Position numbers and translations under genes: made by a program. The notes below the pieces were generated by a model. The model was given only the letters and a program-made list of their open reading frames with translations, was not told where the DNA came from and made no database searches. Shown in pieces: positions 1 to 9,906 of a DNA stretch of 64,000 bases (the first letter of the stretch is position 1; the number at the start of each line of letters is the position of its first letter). Source of the stretch: Clostridium amylolyticum (GTDB taxonomy: Bacteria > Bacillota > Clostridia > Clostridiales > Clostridiaceae); assembly GCF_900142075.1 (NCBI RefSeq), contig NZ_FQZO01000006.1:124001-188000 (forward strand). The letters run 5' to 3'.

Positions 1-876
1 TAAGGACTTAACATAATTTTCTATATAAGACTCGTTTTCTTCCACCACTATGAGTTTTTTAACTTTAGAAGCAAACTCCCTTATAAGCTTGTCTGGTAAT
101 GGATGAGTAAATCCTAATTTCAAATAAGAAACGCTGTCTCCAAAAACTTCTCTGCAGTATTCATAGCTAATACCACTGGTTATAATACCAATGTCTTCCT
201 TTCCCATTTCAATTTTATTCATAGAGCAGGAGTTAGAATATTCCTGTAAGTCCATTAACCTTTTTTCTACCTCTACATGCTTGGCTCTAGCATTAGCAGG
301 AATCATTATATACTTCTTTGTATCTTTTACATAATCTTTTATATCTACTGGTATTTTCTCCCCTAATTCCACAATTCCTTTGGAATGAGACACCCTGGTG
401 GTCAATCTAAAAAGCACCAAAGTATCAAACTTTTCACTTATCTCAAAGGCCTTAATAAAAAACTCTCTACATTCCTGTGAGTTAGAAGGCTCCACCATAG
501 CAACTTTAGCATGAGGTGCATATAGCCTATTGTCTTGTTCATTTTGAGAGGAGTGCATTCCAGGATCATCTGCAGTAATAACCACAAAGCCACCATTTAC
601 TCCTTCATAGGCCATAGTAAAAAGAGGATCCGCAGCTACATTAAGTCCCACATGTTTCATGGCGGTTAAACTTCTTGCTCCTCCTATAGATGCTCCAGAA
701 GCTACCTCAAAAGCTACCTTTTCATTAGGCGCCCACTCACCATATACCCCTTCATATTTACTGAAGTTTTCTAAAATCTCTGTACTTGGTGTTCCGGGAT
801 AAGCAGAAGCAATGGTACAGCCAGCTTCATAAGCTCCTCTTGCACAAGCTTCATTACCAGACATTATAACCTTCAT
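1..876 (-). CDS. iorA: Indolepyruvate ferredoxin oxidoreductase alpha subunit (partial, N-terminal part)
   Basis: The reading frame is open from an ATG at 876 to the window edge, about 292 residues, so the C-terminal half including the ferredoxin-like clusters lies outside. The start reads MKVIMSGNEACARGAYEAG and continues with AYPGTPSTEILENF, the pyrimidine-domain signature of the IorA/2-oxoacid:ferredoxin oxidoreductase family. In the family this subunit binds thiamine diphosphate and oxidises aryl pyruvates (from Trp, Phe, Tyr) to acyl-CoA while reducing ferredoxin. It follows ptb on the same strand with a 60-base gap, so the two are probably cotranscribed. That fits a pathway from amino acid to acyl-CoA to acyl phosphate. 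iorB would be expected downstream, beyond the window. Confidence 0.88.
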   Translation of the reverse strand, partial: MKVIMSGNEACARGAYEAGCTIASAYPGTPSTEILENFSKYEGVYGEWAPNEKVAFEVASGASIGGARSLTAMKHVGLNVAADPLFTMAYEGVNGGFVVITADDPGMHSSQNEQDNRLYAPHAKVAMVEPSNSQECREFFIKAFEISEKFDTLVLFRLTTRVSHSKGIVELGEKIPVDIKDYVKDTKKYIMIPANARAKHVEVEKRLMDLQEYSNSCSMNKIEMGKEDIGIITSGISYEYCREVFGDSVSYLKLGFTHPLPDKLIREFASKVKKLIVVEENESYIENYVKSL

Positions 877-936
877 ATAATTAGTCCCCCTTAAATTTAT
901 TTTTTATATAAAAATCTATTAATGATAATACAGATT

Positions 937-1830
937 TTATCCGATGGCTGCCCCTAAAGCTATAGAATATAACTTAGATTTTGCAGTATCCGCTCTAGAC
1001 ACTAAAACAATAGGACATTTCGCTCCTACTATCACTCCTGCACTGACAGAACCAGCAAAATACGTTAAACATTTTCCTACCATATTTCCACATTCAATAT
1101 TAGGTACAAGAAGCACATCAGCATCCCCTGCAACTTGGCTTACAACCCCTTTATGCTTCGCTGCTTCTAAGTTTATAGCATTATCAAAAGCTAAAGGACC
1201 ATCAATGATACAACCTTTAATTTGTCCTCTTTTATTCATCATAGCTAAAGATGCTGCGTCTACGGTGGATTGCATTTTAGTATTTACATTTTCTATAGCT
1301 GCTAAAGCGGCAACTTTAGGAGTTTCTATATTAAATGCCTTACATACTGACAGCGCATTATTTATTATACCTACCTTATCCTTTAATTCTGGAAAAGTTA
1401 CCATACCTCCATCTGTTAAAAATAATAATTTATGGTAATTAGGTACCTGGTAAACCATTACATGAGATAATGTATCATTTTTTCTTATGCCATATTCTTT
1501 ATGCAGCACAGCTCTTAAAAGATCCGCTGTATTTAACTTTCCTTTCATTAAAAAGTCATTTTCACCATCTCTAATGGATTTTACCGCTTCTAGAGCGCAC
1601 TGTGCTTCATCTTCTACATTTTTTATTTCCATATGCTTTAAATCAATATTGTTTTTTTCAGCAACTTTCCTTATGTTAACTTCATTGCCATAAATTTTAG
1701 CAGTAATTATTCCTAAATTTACTGCTTCATAAACGGCCTTTAAAACTTCACTATCTTCTGCTACTGCCACCGCTAGCCTTTTCTTCTCCAAGCTATTTGC
1801 TTTTTTTAACAAAATATCTAATGTGTTCAT
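937..1830 (-). CDS. ptb: Phosphate butyryltransferase / phosphate acyltransferase
   Basis: The 297-residue product has the length and sequence of the phosphate acetyl/butyryltransferase family. It exchanges CoA for phosphate on butyryl-, isovaleryl- or similar acyl-CoA, giving acyl phosphate for ATP formation by a kinase. Typical segments are the KGKLNTADLLRAVL stretch near residue 96, LTDGGMVTFPEL near 138 and the C-terminal IVLVSRADTAKSKLYSIALG. A promoter with TTGACA and TATACT lies just upstream, and iorA follows 60 bases downstream. No butyrate kinase gene is present between them; it may lie beyond iorA. The iorA neighbour suggests a role in aromatic or branched-chain amino-acid fermentation rather than the main butyrate route, which is inference. 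Confidence 0.87.
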   Translation of the reverse strand: MNTLDILLKKANSLEKKRLAVAVAEDSEVLKAVYEAVNLGIITAKIYGNEVNIRKVAEKNNIDLKHMEIKNVEDEAQCALEAVKSIRDGENDFLMKGKLNTADLLRAVLHKEYGIRKNDTLSHVMVYQVPNYHKLLFLTDGGMVTFPELKDKVGIINNALSVCKAFNIETPKVAALAAIENVNTKMQSTVDAASLAMMNKRGQIKGCIIDGPLAFDNAINLEAAKHKGVVSQVAGDADVLLVPNIECGNMVGKCLTYFAGSVSAGVIVGAKCPIVLVSRADTAKSKLYSIALGAAIG

Positions 1831-1869
1831 AGTACACCTCTACAAATTTATTTAATATTCTCTAAGCTT

Positions 1870-1899
1870 AGTATAAGAACTTTATCATATATATGTCAA
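1870..1899 (-). promoter_or_regulatory. Predicted sigma-A promoter of ptb-iorA
   Basis: On the minus strand TTGACA (1894-1899) and TATACT (1870-1875) are separated by 18 bases. They lie about 40 bases before the ptb start codon, which fits a vegetative promoter with a short leader. Confidence 0.65.
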
Positions 1900-1919
1900 T
1901 TTATTCTAATAAAGCTTTA

Positions 1920-1954
1920 TTAAATTAAAGGGCACATGAATAGACCATGCACCC
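1920..1954 (-). terminator. Rho-independent terminator after mutS2
   Basis: Read on the minus strand, GGGTGCATG and CATGTGCCC form a 9-bp stem with two G-U pairs around a 7-base loop, followed by a T-rich run (TTTAATTTAA). The G-U pairs work only in the minus-strand RNA, so this ends the pheS-to-mutS2 region. Confidence 0.65.
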
Positions 1955-1997
1955 TAATACAAGTTAAATTATTTATTTTTTTAAAGCATATCTCATC

Positions 1998-4355
1998 CTA
2001 CTTTAATGTTACTACGGTTACCCCAGAACCGCCTTCACCGTATTCTCCTAATCTAAAGGATTTTACGTGAGGATGGCCTTTTAGCATATCTTGAATGGCT
2101 TTTCTTAAAATTCCTGTGCCTTTACCATGTATTACAGTAACTTCATTATAGCCTGCTATATAAGCTTCATCCAGATACTTATCAGTGCTGTATAGGGCCT
2201 CTTCTGCATCCATACCTCTTAAATCTACTGAGGTAGCAGTGGTTTTCATATTTAAATTAATCTTCTTTTTTGATATAACTTGTTTTTCTTCTTTATCCGT
2301 AGCTTCATTTAACTCAGCAGCTTTAACATTTATTTTCATTATCCCAGCTTGTACTTGTACCTCTCCTTTACTATCTGGAAGGGTTAATATAATAACTTTT
2401 TGATTTAACTTTGGAAGAAAGGCACTTTTCCCTATGGTGATTTTTTTTATCGGCAGACCTTCTGTTTTCTTTTCAATCTTTTCAGTAACTTCCATCTTTT
2501 CTAAGTTATCTTTTATCTTCTTTCTTTCCTCTTCCAGCATTTGTCGCGCTTCTGAAGAGTATCCCATCTTTTCCAATTCCCTTATATTTTTAAGTATATC
2601 ATCCGCTTCTTCTTTGGCTTCTCTTAGGAGACTTTTCGCTTCTCTTTTTGCTTCTAGTTGAATATTTTCTCTTATCCTATCTATACCAGAAAGCTTAGCC
2701 TCATACTTTTCTTTAATTTTGCTCACTTCTGCCTTAAGAGCAGCTGCCATACGAGCATCATTTTCTGCTTTAATGCTCTTTTCTTGAAGGCTTTGAATAA
2801 GGTCTTCAAACTTAAGAGTTTCATTAGAAATTAACTCTTTAGAAGATTCTATAATGTAATCTGGTAGCCCCAACCTTCTTGATATTTCAAAGGCATTAGA
2901 TTTTCCTGGTATACCAATAAGTAATCTATAGGTTGGCCTTAGAGTTTCTACATCAAACTCTACAGAGGCATTTTCCACTCCCATGGTTCTTAAAGCATAG
3001 GCCTTTAACTCGCTATAGTGGGTAGTAGCTAGTATCTTGCAGGATTTATTTCTTAAATATTCCAATATGGCTACTGCTAAAGCAGCCCCTTCAGTGGGGT
3101 CTGTACCTGCTCCTAATTCGTCTAATAAAACCAAGGAGTCTTTCTCAGCATTATTTATTATCTTAACGATATTGGTCATATGTGAGGAGAAGGTGGATAA
3201 ACTTTGTTCTATGCTTTGCTCATCACCAATATCTGCAAATACTTCTTTAAAGAATCCTACGGTAGAATTCTTTCTTACAGGTATAAGCACACCGCTTAAG
3301 GCCATAATATGAAGCAGCCCTACGGTTTTTAGTGTTACAGTCTTTCCTCCAGTGTTAGGACCGGTTATTATAATAGAATTAAAATCCTTTCCTAAATATA
3401 CGCTGCAAGGCACAACTTTACTTTCATCTATCAAAGGATGTCTTGCTTCAATGATATCAATATTTCCATCATAATCGATGGAAGGCATTTCACACCTAAG
3501 CTCACTAGCATATTTAGCTTTGGCAAATATGAAATCAAGTTCATAAAGAACTCTTTCATTATTCATCACCGCTTCAATATTATTGTAAACATCCTGTGAA
3601 AGCTCTTCTAGTATTCTTTCTATTTCTGCTTTTTCTTTAAGCATTAATTCTTTTATTTCATTATTTAAATTGACTAAGCTCATAGGCTCTATAAACAGCG
3701 TAGCTCCTGAAGAACTTTGGTCATGAACTAATCCAGGTACTGCTGACTTATATTCAGCCCTTACAGGGAGCACATATCTATCTCCCCTGACAGTATATAA
3801 ATTATCCTGAAGATATTTAGCATTGCTTCTGACTAATGAATTTATTTTATCCCTTACTGAAGCATTTTTATCTTTTAAGCTTCGTCTAATATTATATAAT
3901 GCGGCACTGGCATGATCCGATATCTCTTCTTCACCCACCACAGCCTTTAAAATTTTGTCCTCTAAGCTTCTTAAAGGGATAATTAAATCACATATGTCTT
4001 CAATGCTATAAAATGCTTCCTCCCCTTCTTTTCTCTGTAAAAAATCTTTAAATTTTCTAGAACATCTCATGGCATTGGCAATCTTTAAAAGTTGAGAGAT
4101 GTTTAACACTCCTCCCTTTTCTGCCCTTACCACCGCTTCACTTATATCAAATAAGCCTTCAAAAGGAGGAGAACCCTTTTTGTATAGTAAATTAAGAGCC
4201 TCTTGAGTTTCTTTAAGCTTCTTTTCTACTTCCACTGGAGTTTCCAGTGGCTCTAAAGAAAGTACCAATGAAGACGCGGTATCCGTTATAGCATATTCTG
4301 CAATTTTATCCTTTATCTTATTAAATTCTAGGACCTTTAAAGCCTTAGTATTCAT
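1998..4355 (-). CDS. mutS2: MutS2 ATPase/endonuclease (ribosome-collision rescue / anti-recombination)
   Basis: The 785-residue protein has full MutS2 architecture. A core/lever region comes first, then the MutS ATPase with Walker A GPNTGGKTV near residue 335 and Walker B LVLLDELGAGTDPTEG near 413. A long charged coiled coil covers about 515-640. A C-terminal Smr domain (about 710-785) shows VDLRGMDAEEA and IHGKGTGILRKA. Unlike MutS it has no mismatch-recognition domain. In Bacillus and Helicobacter, family members split collided ribosomes or restrain recombination. The gene starts 22 bases after the U32-family gene and is the last of its transcription unit, with a terminator behind it. Confidence 0.93.
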   Translation of the reverse strand: MNTKALKVLEFNKIKDKIAEYAITDTASSLVLSLEPLETPVEVEKKLKETQEALNLLYKKGSPPFEGLFDISEAVVRAEKGGVLNISQLLKIANAMRCSRKFKDFLQRKEGEEAFYSIEDICDLIIPLRSLEDKILKAVVGEEEISDHASAALYNIRRSLKDKNASVRDKINSLVRSNAKYLQDNLYTVRGDRYVLPVRAEYKSAVPGLVHDQSSSGATLFIEPMSLVNLNNEIKELMLKEKAEIERILEELSQDVYNNIEAVMNNERVLYELDFIFAKAKYASELRCEMPSIDYDGNIDIIEARHPLIDESKVVPCSVYLGKDFNSIIITGPNTGGKTVTLKTVGLLHIMALSGVLIPVRKNSTVGFFKEVFADIGDEQSIEQSLSTFSSHMTNIVKIINNAEKDSLVLLDELGAGTDPTEGAALAVAILEYLRNKSCKILATTHYSELKAYALRTMGVENASVEFDVETLRPTYRLLIGIPGKSNAFEISRRLGLPDYIIESSKELISNETLKFEDLIQSLQEKSIKAENDARMAAALKAEVSKIKEKYEAKLSGIDRIRENIQLEAKREAKSLLREAKEEADDILKNIRELEKMGYSSEARQMLEEERKKIKDNLEKMEVTEKIEKKTEGLPIKKITIGKSAFLPKLNQKVIILTLPDSKGEVQVQAGIMKINVKAAELNEATDKEEKQVISKKKINLNMKTTATSVDLRGMDAEEALYSTDKYLDEAYIAGYNEVTVIHGKGTGILRKAIQDMLKGHPHVKSFRLGEYGEGGSGVTVVTLK

Positions 4356-4377
4356 ACTATCACCCTTTCCAGCACTA

Positions 4378-6735
4378 TTATTCTACCCCTCGTTTATAGT
4401 GGCCTCTGGTAAAATCCTCATTACTTATATTATTATTTTTTTCACTTAATGAATTAATAATATTTAAACTTGTATCATAACCTTCATCTGTTAGATCTAT
4501 TCTAAAAGCATTGATTCCCATATCTTTAAACTCACTTCTTTTATCTATTAGATTTAAAGGAACAGTATTTAATATAACGCTTCTACAAAATAAATCCGTA
4601 TACACAGGAAACTCTTTATTTAATCTATCCTTTAATACATAAGTTCCCTTTTCACATTGGTTTTTACAACCTTTTCCATTACATTTTCCTCCTGCCACAC
4701 TTCCAATAGGACAATATTCCATAGCCATCATTTCAATTTTACCATATATTACAGCTTGAAGTGGAATTTTGCTTTTAATTCCTATGTCATTTATTTCTTT
4801 TTTATTAAGCTCTACGCTTAATGCACATGCCTTTAAATCCTTATTATAGAAATTTGTACTGTGAAAATTGAATATATTTAACTTATAATCCCCTATTATG
4901 GCAGTTTTATTTTTAAATATATTAATTATACCTAAGTTGGCAGTTACTAGTCCTTTAATATTTTGTATATTTCTTTCTACTAAATTAGCAATAGAGTGAA
5001 ACTCTTCTCTTATGATATTAGGAATTTTAAAGTAGATATCTTTGTCAGCACCACCTTTTAAATCTTCCTCTCTTATGCCATTATTTCTCCAAAATAAGTT
5101 TACTGCAGCTGTTTTTACATCACTTTGTAAAAAAGCCTTCCATTGTTCTTTTGTATTTATAACAATCATGTATTCTGGTAGCACTGAAGGAACAAAATTT
5201 ATGCTTTCATAAGCATTATTAATTTTAGATTCTCTTGAATAACTTTCAATTATATCCTTTTCTATATTTTCTATAAGTATCCTTCTAGCTTTATTTATTT
5301 CTGATATTGGAAGAAATCCCTCTTCATAATAATTAGTGTGTATGTTTTCAACATAAAAGGTAGAACTTCCTGTTTTACTGATATTTTCTATTAGTTTTTC
5401 CATAGTAGTAGGTTTATTTATAGCCTTCTGTACTATTCCTTCTGATACCTGATAAAATTCATCATTATATTTGCAAGAGAGTGTAAAAGGTTTATCTACT
5501 GCAAAGGAAAAAGATATATTAATACTATTTTTTACCGATAAATTTGTATTTGTATAGGACTTATATTTATTATTAATCTTTTCACTGGAGGTTTTATAAA
5601 GGGTATCTCCTTTTTTGTAAGACAAAGGGAATAACTTTACCTTTTCTCCTTTTTGAGCATTATTAACCGAAAGATTTTCTTTGGTGATTTTACTCACTAC
5701 AAATCCTTTATCTCCCATGCTTACACCATCATTAACCCCTATGTAGCTTTGTAAATTTATAGTTAAATCCTTATTAATCTTTCCCAAGAGAACTCCAGTA
5801 TTTTTAGGGTTATTTATAGCCATAAGGTCTATACCTGGATTTCCATAAAGATAAGCTTTATTAAAGCCTTCTCTGTTAAAAAGCTGCAATAATTCCTCTT
5901 TGGATTCTTGAATATCAGTTCTTTCAGAATTAACTCCTTGTAATTGGTCTATTATTTTTCTATAGTTGCTCACCACACCTGCCACATACTCAGGTTTTTT
6001 CATACGCCCTTCGATTTTTAAAGATTTAGTACCGCTGTTTATAATATCTTGCACTATATCAATGGTACACATATCTTTTGGGCTCAATAAATACCCTTCT
6101 TTACTTTCATTAGTATCCTTATTTATTAGGGTATAGGGCATCCTACAAGCCTGGGCACATCTTCCCCTATTTCCGCTTCTTCCTCCTATTAAACTGCTCA
6201 TTAAGCACTGTCCTGAATAGCTTACACAAAGAGCACCATGAACAAACATTTCCGTTTCAATGTTTAAGTCTTTTGATATGTATTCTATTTCTTTTAAGCT
6301 TAACTCCCTGGATAGCACTATTCTTTTAAAGCCCCTATCCACTAAATACCTTGCTGCTTCTCCATTATGAACAGTCATTTGAGTAGAAGCATGTATTTCA
6401 AAATCAGGATAGACTTGAGATAAATAGTAGGCAAGACCTGCATCTTGAATAATTAAAGCATCCACTCCCATAATATATAAACTATCAATATACTCTTTAG
6501 CTTCATTAAACTCTCTTTCCTTTATTAGGGTATTCAAGGTAACATATACCTTAACCCCTCTTAAATGAGCATATTCCAATGCCTTTTGTATGTTACTAAA
6601 ATCGAAATTTCCAGCATAGGCTCTAGCAGAAAATTTATCTCCTCCTATATAAACCGCATCAGCACCAGCATTAATCGCTGCAATGAAGCACTCCATATTC
6701 CCTGCCGGTGCTAAAAGTTCTATATTTTCTTTCAT
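4378..6735 (-). CDS. U32-family peptidase-like protein (RlhA/TrhP-type RNA hydroxylation family)
   Basis: The protein is 785 residues. The N-terminal 300 residues form a U32 barrel (LLAPAGNMECFIAAINAGAD at the start). The hallmark segment EMFVHGALCVSYSGQCLMSS near residue 165 is followed by the clustered cysteines of GNRGRCAQACRMPY. The middle region resembles the collagenase-associated DUF3656 domain. The last third holds further cysteines (CPIGSVAGGKCNGKGC near 660). Characterised relatives are E. coli RlhA (23S rRNA C2501 hydroxylation) and TrhP/YrrNO (tRNA 5-hydroxyuridine) rather than true proteases, so an RNA-modifying role is the better guess. It lies between zapA and mutS2 on one strand. 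Confidence 0.85.
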   Translation of the reverse strand: MKENIELLAPAGNMECFIAAINAGADAVYIGGDKFSARAYAGNFDFSNIQKALEYAHLRGVKVYVTLNTLIKEREFNEAKEYIDSLYIMGVDALIIQDAGLAYYLSQVYPDFEIHASTQMTVHNGEAARYLVDRGFKRIVLSRELSLKEIEYISKDLNIETEMFVHGALCVSYSGQCLMSSLIGGRSGNRGRCAQACRMPYTLINKDTNESKEGYLLSPKDMCTIDIVQDIINSGTKSLKIEGRMKKPEYVAGVVSNYRKIIDQLQGVNSERTDIQESKEELLQLFNREGFNKAYLYGNPGIDLMAINNPKNTGVLLGKINKDLTINLQSYIGVNDGVSMGDKGFVVSKITKENLSVNNAQKGEKVKLFPLSYKKGDTLYKTSSEKINNKYKSYTNTNLSVKNSINISFSFAVDKPFTLSCKYNDEFYQVSEGIVQKAINKPTTMEKLIENISKTGSSTFYVENIHTNYYEEGFLPISEINKARRILIENIEKDIIESYSRESKINNAYESINFVPSVLPEYMIVINTKEQWKAFLQSDVKTAAVNLFWRNNGIREEDLKGGADKDIYFKIPNIIREEFHSIANLVERNIQNIKGLVTANLGIINIFKNKTAIIGDYKLNIFNFHSTNFYNKDLKACALSVELNKKEINDIGIKSKIPLQAVIYGKIEMMAMEYCPIGSVAGGKCNGKGCKNQCEKGTYVLKDRLNKEFPVYTDLFCRSVILNTVPLNLIDKRSEFKDMGINAFRIDLTDEGYDTSLNIINSLSEKNNNISNEDFTRGHYKRGVE

Positions 6736-6810
6736 AACTCATCTCTCCTATTCAAAGAATATTATATACAAATTATGCCTCATTTCACAATAAATCAATT
6801 AAATATTAAT

Positions 6811-6846
6811 TTAAAATAAAAATAAGAACCATATAGGCTCTTATTT
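6811..6846 (-). terminator. Terminator overlapping the zapA stop codon
   Basis: On the minus strand AAATAAGAGCC pairs with GGTTCTTATTT around a 5-base loop and is followed by TTTATTTTAA. The left arm includes the zapA stop codon. It probably gives partial termination before the U32 gene, 105 bases away. Confidence 0.6.
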
Positions 6847-7437
6847 TTCATGATTAATCAGTACATTTTTACTTTTTCTCTCTTTTGCCAGCATTATCTG
6901 ATTTTCTATGAGCTTATTTTGAAGATCCATAATCTTATACTTAGAGGATTGAACATTAAACTTTAAATCTTTATTTTCTTTCTTTAATGAAGCATTTTGT
7001 GTTCCGTATTTACTGATGGTATCCTTCATTATGTCTAATTCCTCATTTAAAGAATTAATTTTATTATTCTTTTCCTCAATTTCTTTTTCTGTTTCTACAG
7101 AAGTAGTTCTGCTTTGAAGTTCATCATTATATTTTTCTACTCTCTCAATATGCTTCTTTAATGTCTCAATCTCAGCAGAGTAATTACTTTCCTTCTCCTT
7201 TAAGCTCTTAACTTCTTTTTCCAGCTTATTGTATTCTTCGTAGGATTTAAATAATTCATCGGTGATGTTTACTGCGGAAAGCACCGCTGCAGAGGAAGTA
7301 CTTAGCTTTTTATTAACATCCAGTATTCCTTTGATTTTCTTATCTGCATAAATGGCAACTTTATGTAGATATTCCTCGCTTTCCTCTCCTTTTAAATTGT
7401 ACTCTAAACCATTTATCTTAACTGTAATCATATTCAT
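6841..7437 (-). CDS. zapA: Cell division protein ZapA with coiled-coil extension
   Basis: Residues 1-85 match the ZapA domain: VKINGLEYNLKGEESEEYLH, then YADKKIKGI and LSAVNITDEL. In the family this domain binds FtsZ and stabilises the Z ring. Residues 90-190 are a long Glu/Lys-rich coiled coil. At 198 residues the protein is about twice the length of E. coli or Bacillus ZapA; such extended forms are usual in clostridia. The ATG at 7437 follows a GAGGG site. The position just after pheT is the common clostridial order. Confidence 0.88.
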   Translation of the reverse strand: MNMITVKINGLEYNLKGEESEEYLHKVAIYADKKIKGILDVNKKLSTSSAAVLSAVNITDELFKSYEEYNKLEKEVKSLKEKESNYSAEIETLKKHIERVEKYNDELQSRTTSVETEKEIEEKNNKINSLNEELDIMKDTISKYGTQNASLKKENKDLKFNVQSSKYKIMDLQNKLIENQIMLAKERKSKNVLINHEK

Positions 7438-7512
7438 AAAAGCACCCTCTTAGATAATAAAAGTATTCTCTATTTTATTTTATCATAATTACTCAGTTAA
7501 GAAAACAAGCAA

Positions 7513-9894
7513 TCACCTTAATTGTGCACCTAATTTGTATTCTAGTGATCTAACTATCTTATCATGAACCTTATTGATATCATTATCTGTAAGAGTCCTA
7601 TTTTCAGCTCTATAAACTATAGAATAAGCGATACTCTTCTTTCCATCTGGAATTTGCTTTCCTTTATAAACATCAAATAGTTTAATGGATTCTACTAAAT
7701 TTCCACCTTGCTTTCCAATAGTATCTTCAATATCTTGAACCAATACAGCATCATCTACTATTAGTGCTAAATCTCTTGTCACTGCAGGATACTTAGGAAG
7801 AGGTTTATAACTTTTCTTTAAATTACTAAAGTTATAAAGTTCATCAAGATCAATTTCCGCAACATAACAAGGTAACTCTATTTCATACTTGTCACATACA
7901 TCAGGATGTACTTCCCCTAATAGTCCAATTAGATTTTTGCCGCAATAAAGATCTGCGGTTTTTCCTGGGTGGAAGGCCGTATTAGAACTTTGTCTCTTAA
8001 AGGTAAAGTTATTTACCCCTAGTGAATCCAGTAGGTTTTCTATTATTCCTTTCAAGTGATAGTAGTCCACTCTTCCATATAGTCCTACACACAGCACATT
8101 TTTTTCATTAGGCAACACATCTTCTCTTTCTTTTGGAAGATATATCTTACCTATTTCAAATAATCTTGTACTTTCAATATTCCTTGAATAGTTTCGTGAT
8201 AAGGACTCCATCATAGAAGGAATGGTAGTTGTTCTCATTATACTAAAATCTTCACCTAAAGGATTTTTAATTTTTATATTATTTCTTAAATAACTATCTT
8301 CTGGTGCATTTATCTTATCCAAGGTTTTAGGGCTTACAAAGGAATAGGATATAGATTGATATAATCCACTAGAAATCATGGTGGATATAACTAAATCATC
8401 TGTTCTTTGTTTTAAATTCTTTGTTTCCTTTTCCGCCACAGTTTTAGTAATAGTAATTGGAATATTATTATATCCATATATTCTAGCAATTTCTTCTGCA
8501 ATATCTTGTTTTATATTAACATCAATTCTAAAACTAGGTACCTTTATTAATAATATATCCTTTTGTATTTCAGTTTTTAATTCTAGCCTATCAAGATACT
8601 CTTTCATCTCTTCAGCAGAAAGAGCAGTTCCTAAAAACTCATTTACCCAAGGCCATTGCACTGATATTTCTTTGGCAGGTACAGGATTAGTATATATATC
8701 TATAGTTCCTTCTACAATGTCTCCGGCCTGTAACTCCTCCACTAAGCTGCATGCTCTATCCATAGCAATCTCAGCTAAATCCGCATGGATTTCTTTCTCA
8801 AATCTTGAGGAAGATTCAGTTCTTAGACCTAACTTTTTAGAGTTCACCCTTATATTTATTCCGTTAAAGTTTGCACTTTCAAATATTACTTCTGTGGTAT
8901 CTTCTTTTATCTCTGAATCTAATCCACCCATTATTCCTGCTAACCCTATTATTTTATCACTATCTTTTATACAGAGCATATCACTGTTTAGTTGTCTTTC
9001 CACTTCATCTAAAGTAGTAAACTTTTCACCTTCTTTGGCAGTGTCTACTACAATTTTACCAGAGTTAATTTCTCTTTTGTCAAAAGCATGCATAGGCTGA
9101 CCTAATTCAATCATAACAAAATTTGTTATATCTACTATATTATTAATAGGCCTTACCCCTGCTGCCAAAAGCCTTTCTTGCATCCACTCAGGTGAGGGTG
9201 CAATCTTCACATTCTTTATAGCTCTAGCCATATATCTGTTACATTTTTCTTTATCTAATATCTCCACTTGTATCTCGTCTTGTATATTTCCCTTAAGAGA
9301 GGTTTCATAGTGGGTATTAGGCATGGAATAGTGAATACCTAGTGTAGCTGCTGTCTCTCTTGCAATTCCTATAACGCTTAAGCAATCAGGCCTATTAGAG
9401 GTAATTTCAAAATCTATTACTTCATTATTTAACCCTAGAACTCCCTTGATATCCTTTCCCATAGGAGTATCTTTTGGAAGAATCATAAGACCATGTACAG
9501 GCTCTTCTGTAGGAATGCCTAGTTCTTCTTCTGAACACATCATGCCGTTAGACACTATGCCTCTTAATTTTCCTTTTTTTATTTTCATGCCATTAGGTAA
9601 GGAAGCGCCATGTAAAGCTACTGGAACTATGTCACCCTCCACCATATTATTGGCACCAGTCACTATCTGAACTAGTTCTTTTTCCCCTACATTAAGCTGA
9701 CAAATAACTAGTTTATCAGCATCTGGATGTGGCGCTATACTTTCTATTTTGCCAGTAACCACATTGGTTATTTCATCTCCTGCAGATATTACTTCTTCTA
9801 CTTTTGAACCTGACAAAGTCAATCTATCAGCTAATTCTTTTGCGTCTATATCTATTTGGACATAATCTTTAAGCCATTTATATGGAACTTTCAT
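7513..9894 (-). CDS. pheT: Phenylalanyl-tRNA synthetase beta subunit
   Basis: The 793-residue protein has the complete PheT domain order. A tRNA-binding OB fold covers about 40-150 (ICQLNVGEKELVQIVTGANN), B3/B4 about 210-380, and B5 about 405-475. A catalytic-like module follows, and the C-terminal anticodon-binding FDX-ACB domain (about 700-793) contains KYPAVTRDLALIVDD. With PheS it forms the alpha2-beta2 enzyme that charges tRNA-Phe; the B3/B4 editing domain removes Tyr. It starts 12 bases after pheS and shares its T-box leader. Confidence 0.96.
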   Translation of the reverse strand: MKVPYKWLKDYVQIDIDAKELADRLTLSGSKVEEVISAGDEITNVVTGKIESIAPHPDADKLVICQLNVGEKELVQIVTGANNMVEGDIVPVALHGASLPNGMKIKKGKLRGIVSNGMMCSEEELGIPTEEPVHGLMILPKDTPMGKDIKGVLGLNNEVIDFEITSNRPDCLSVIGIARETAATLGIHYSMPNTHYETSLKGNIQDEIQVEILDKEKCNRYMARAIKNVKIAPSPEWMQERLLAAGVRPINNIVDITNFVMIELGQPMHAFDKREINSGKIVVDTAKEGEKFTTLDEVERQLNSDMLCIKDSDKIIGLAGIMGGLDSEIKEDTTEVIFESANFNGINIRVNSKKLGLRTESSSRFEKEIHADLAEIAMDRACSLVEELQAGDIVEGTIDIYTNPVPAKEISVQWPWVNEFLGTALSAEEMKEYLDRLELKTEIQKDILLIKVPSFRIDVNIKQDIAEEIARIYGYNNIPITITKTVAEKETKNLKQRTDDLVISTMISSGLYQSISYSFVSPKTLDKINAPEDSYLRNNIKIKNPLGEDFSIMRTTTIPSMMESLSRNYSRNIESTRLFEIGKIYLPKEREDVLPNEKNVLCVGLYGRVDYYHLKGIIENLLDSLGVNNFTFKRQSSNTAFHPGKTADLYCGKNLIGLLGEVHPDVCDKYEIELPCYVAEIDLDELYNFSNLKKSYKPLPKYPAVTRDLALIVDDAVLVQDIEDTIGKQGGNLVESIKLFDVYKGKQIPDGKKSIAYSIVYRAENRTLTDNDINKVHDKIVRSLEYKLGAQLR

Positions 9895-9906
9895 GTTAAA
9901 TACCTC

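Noticed and set aside
8378..9100. Long plus-strand open frame of 240 codons
   Set aside because: It lies wholly inside pheT on the other strand, has no ribosome site and an odd composition; it is a shadow of pheT.
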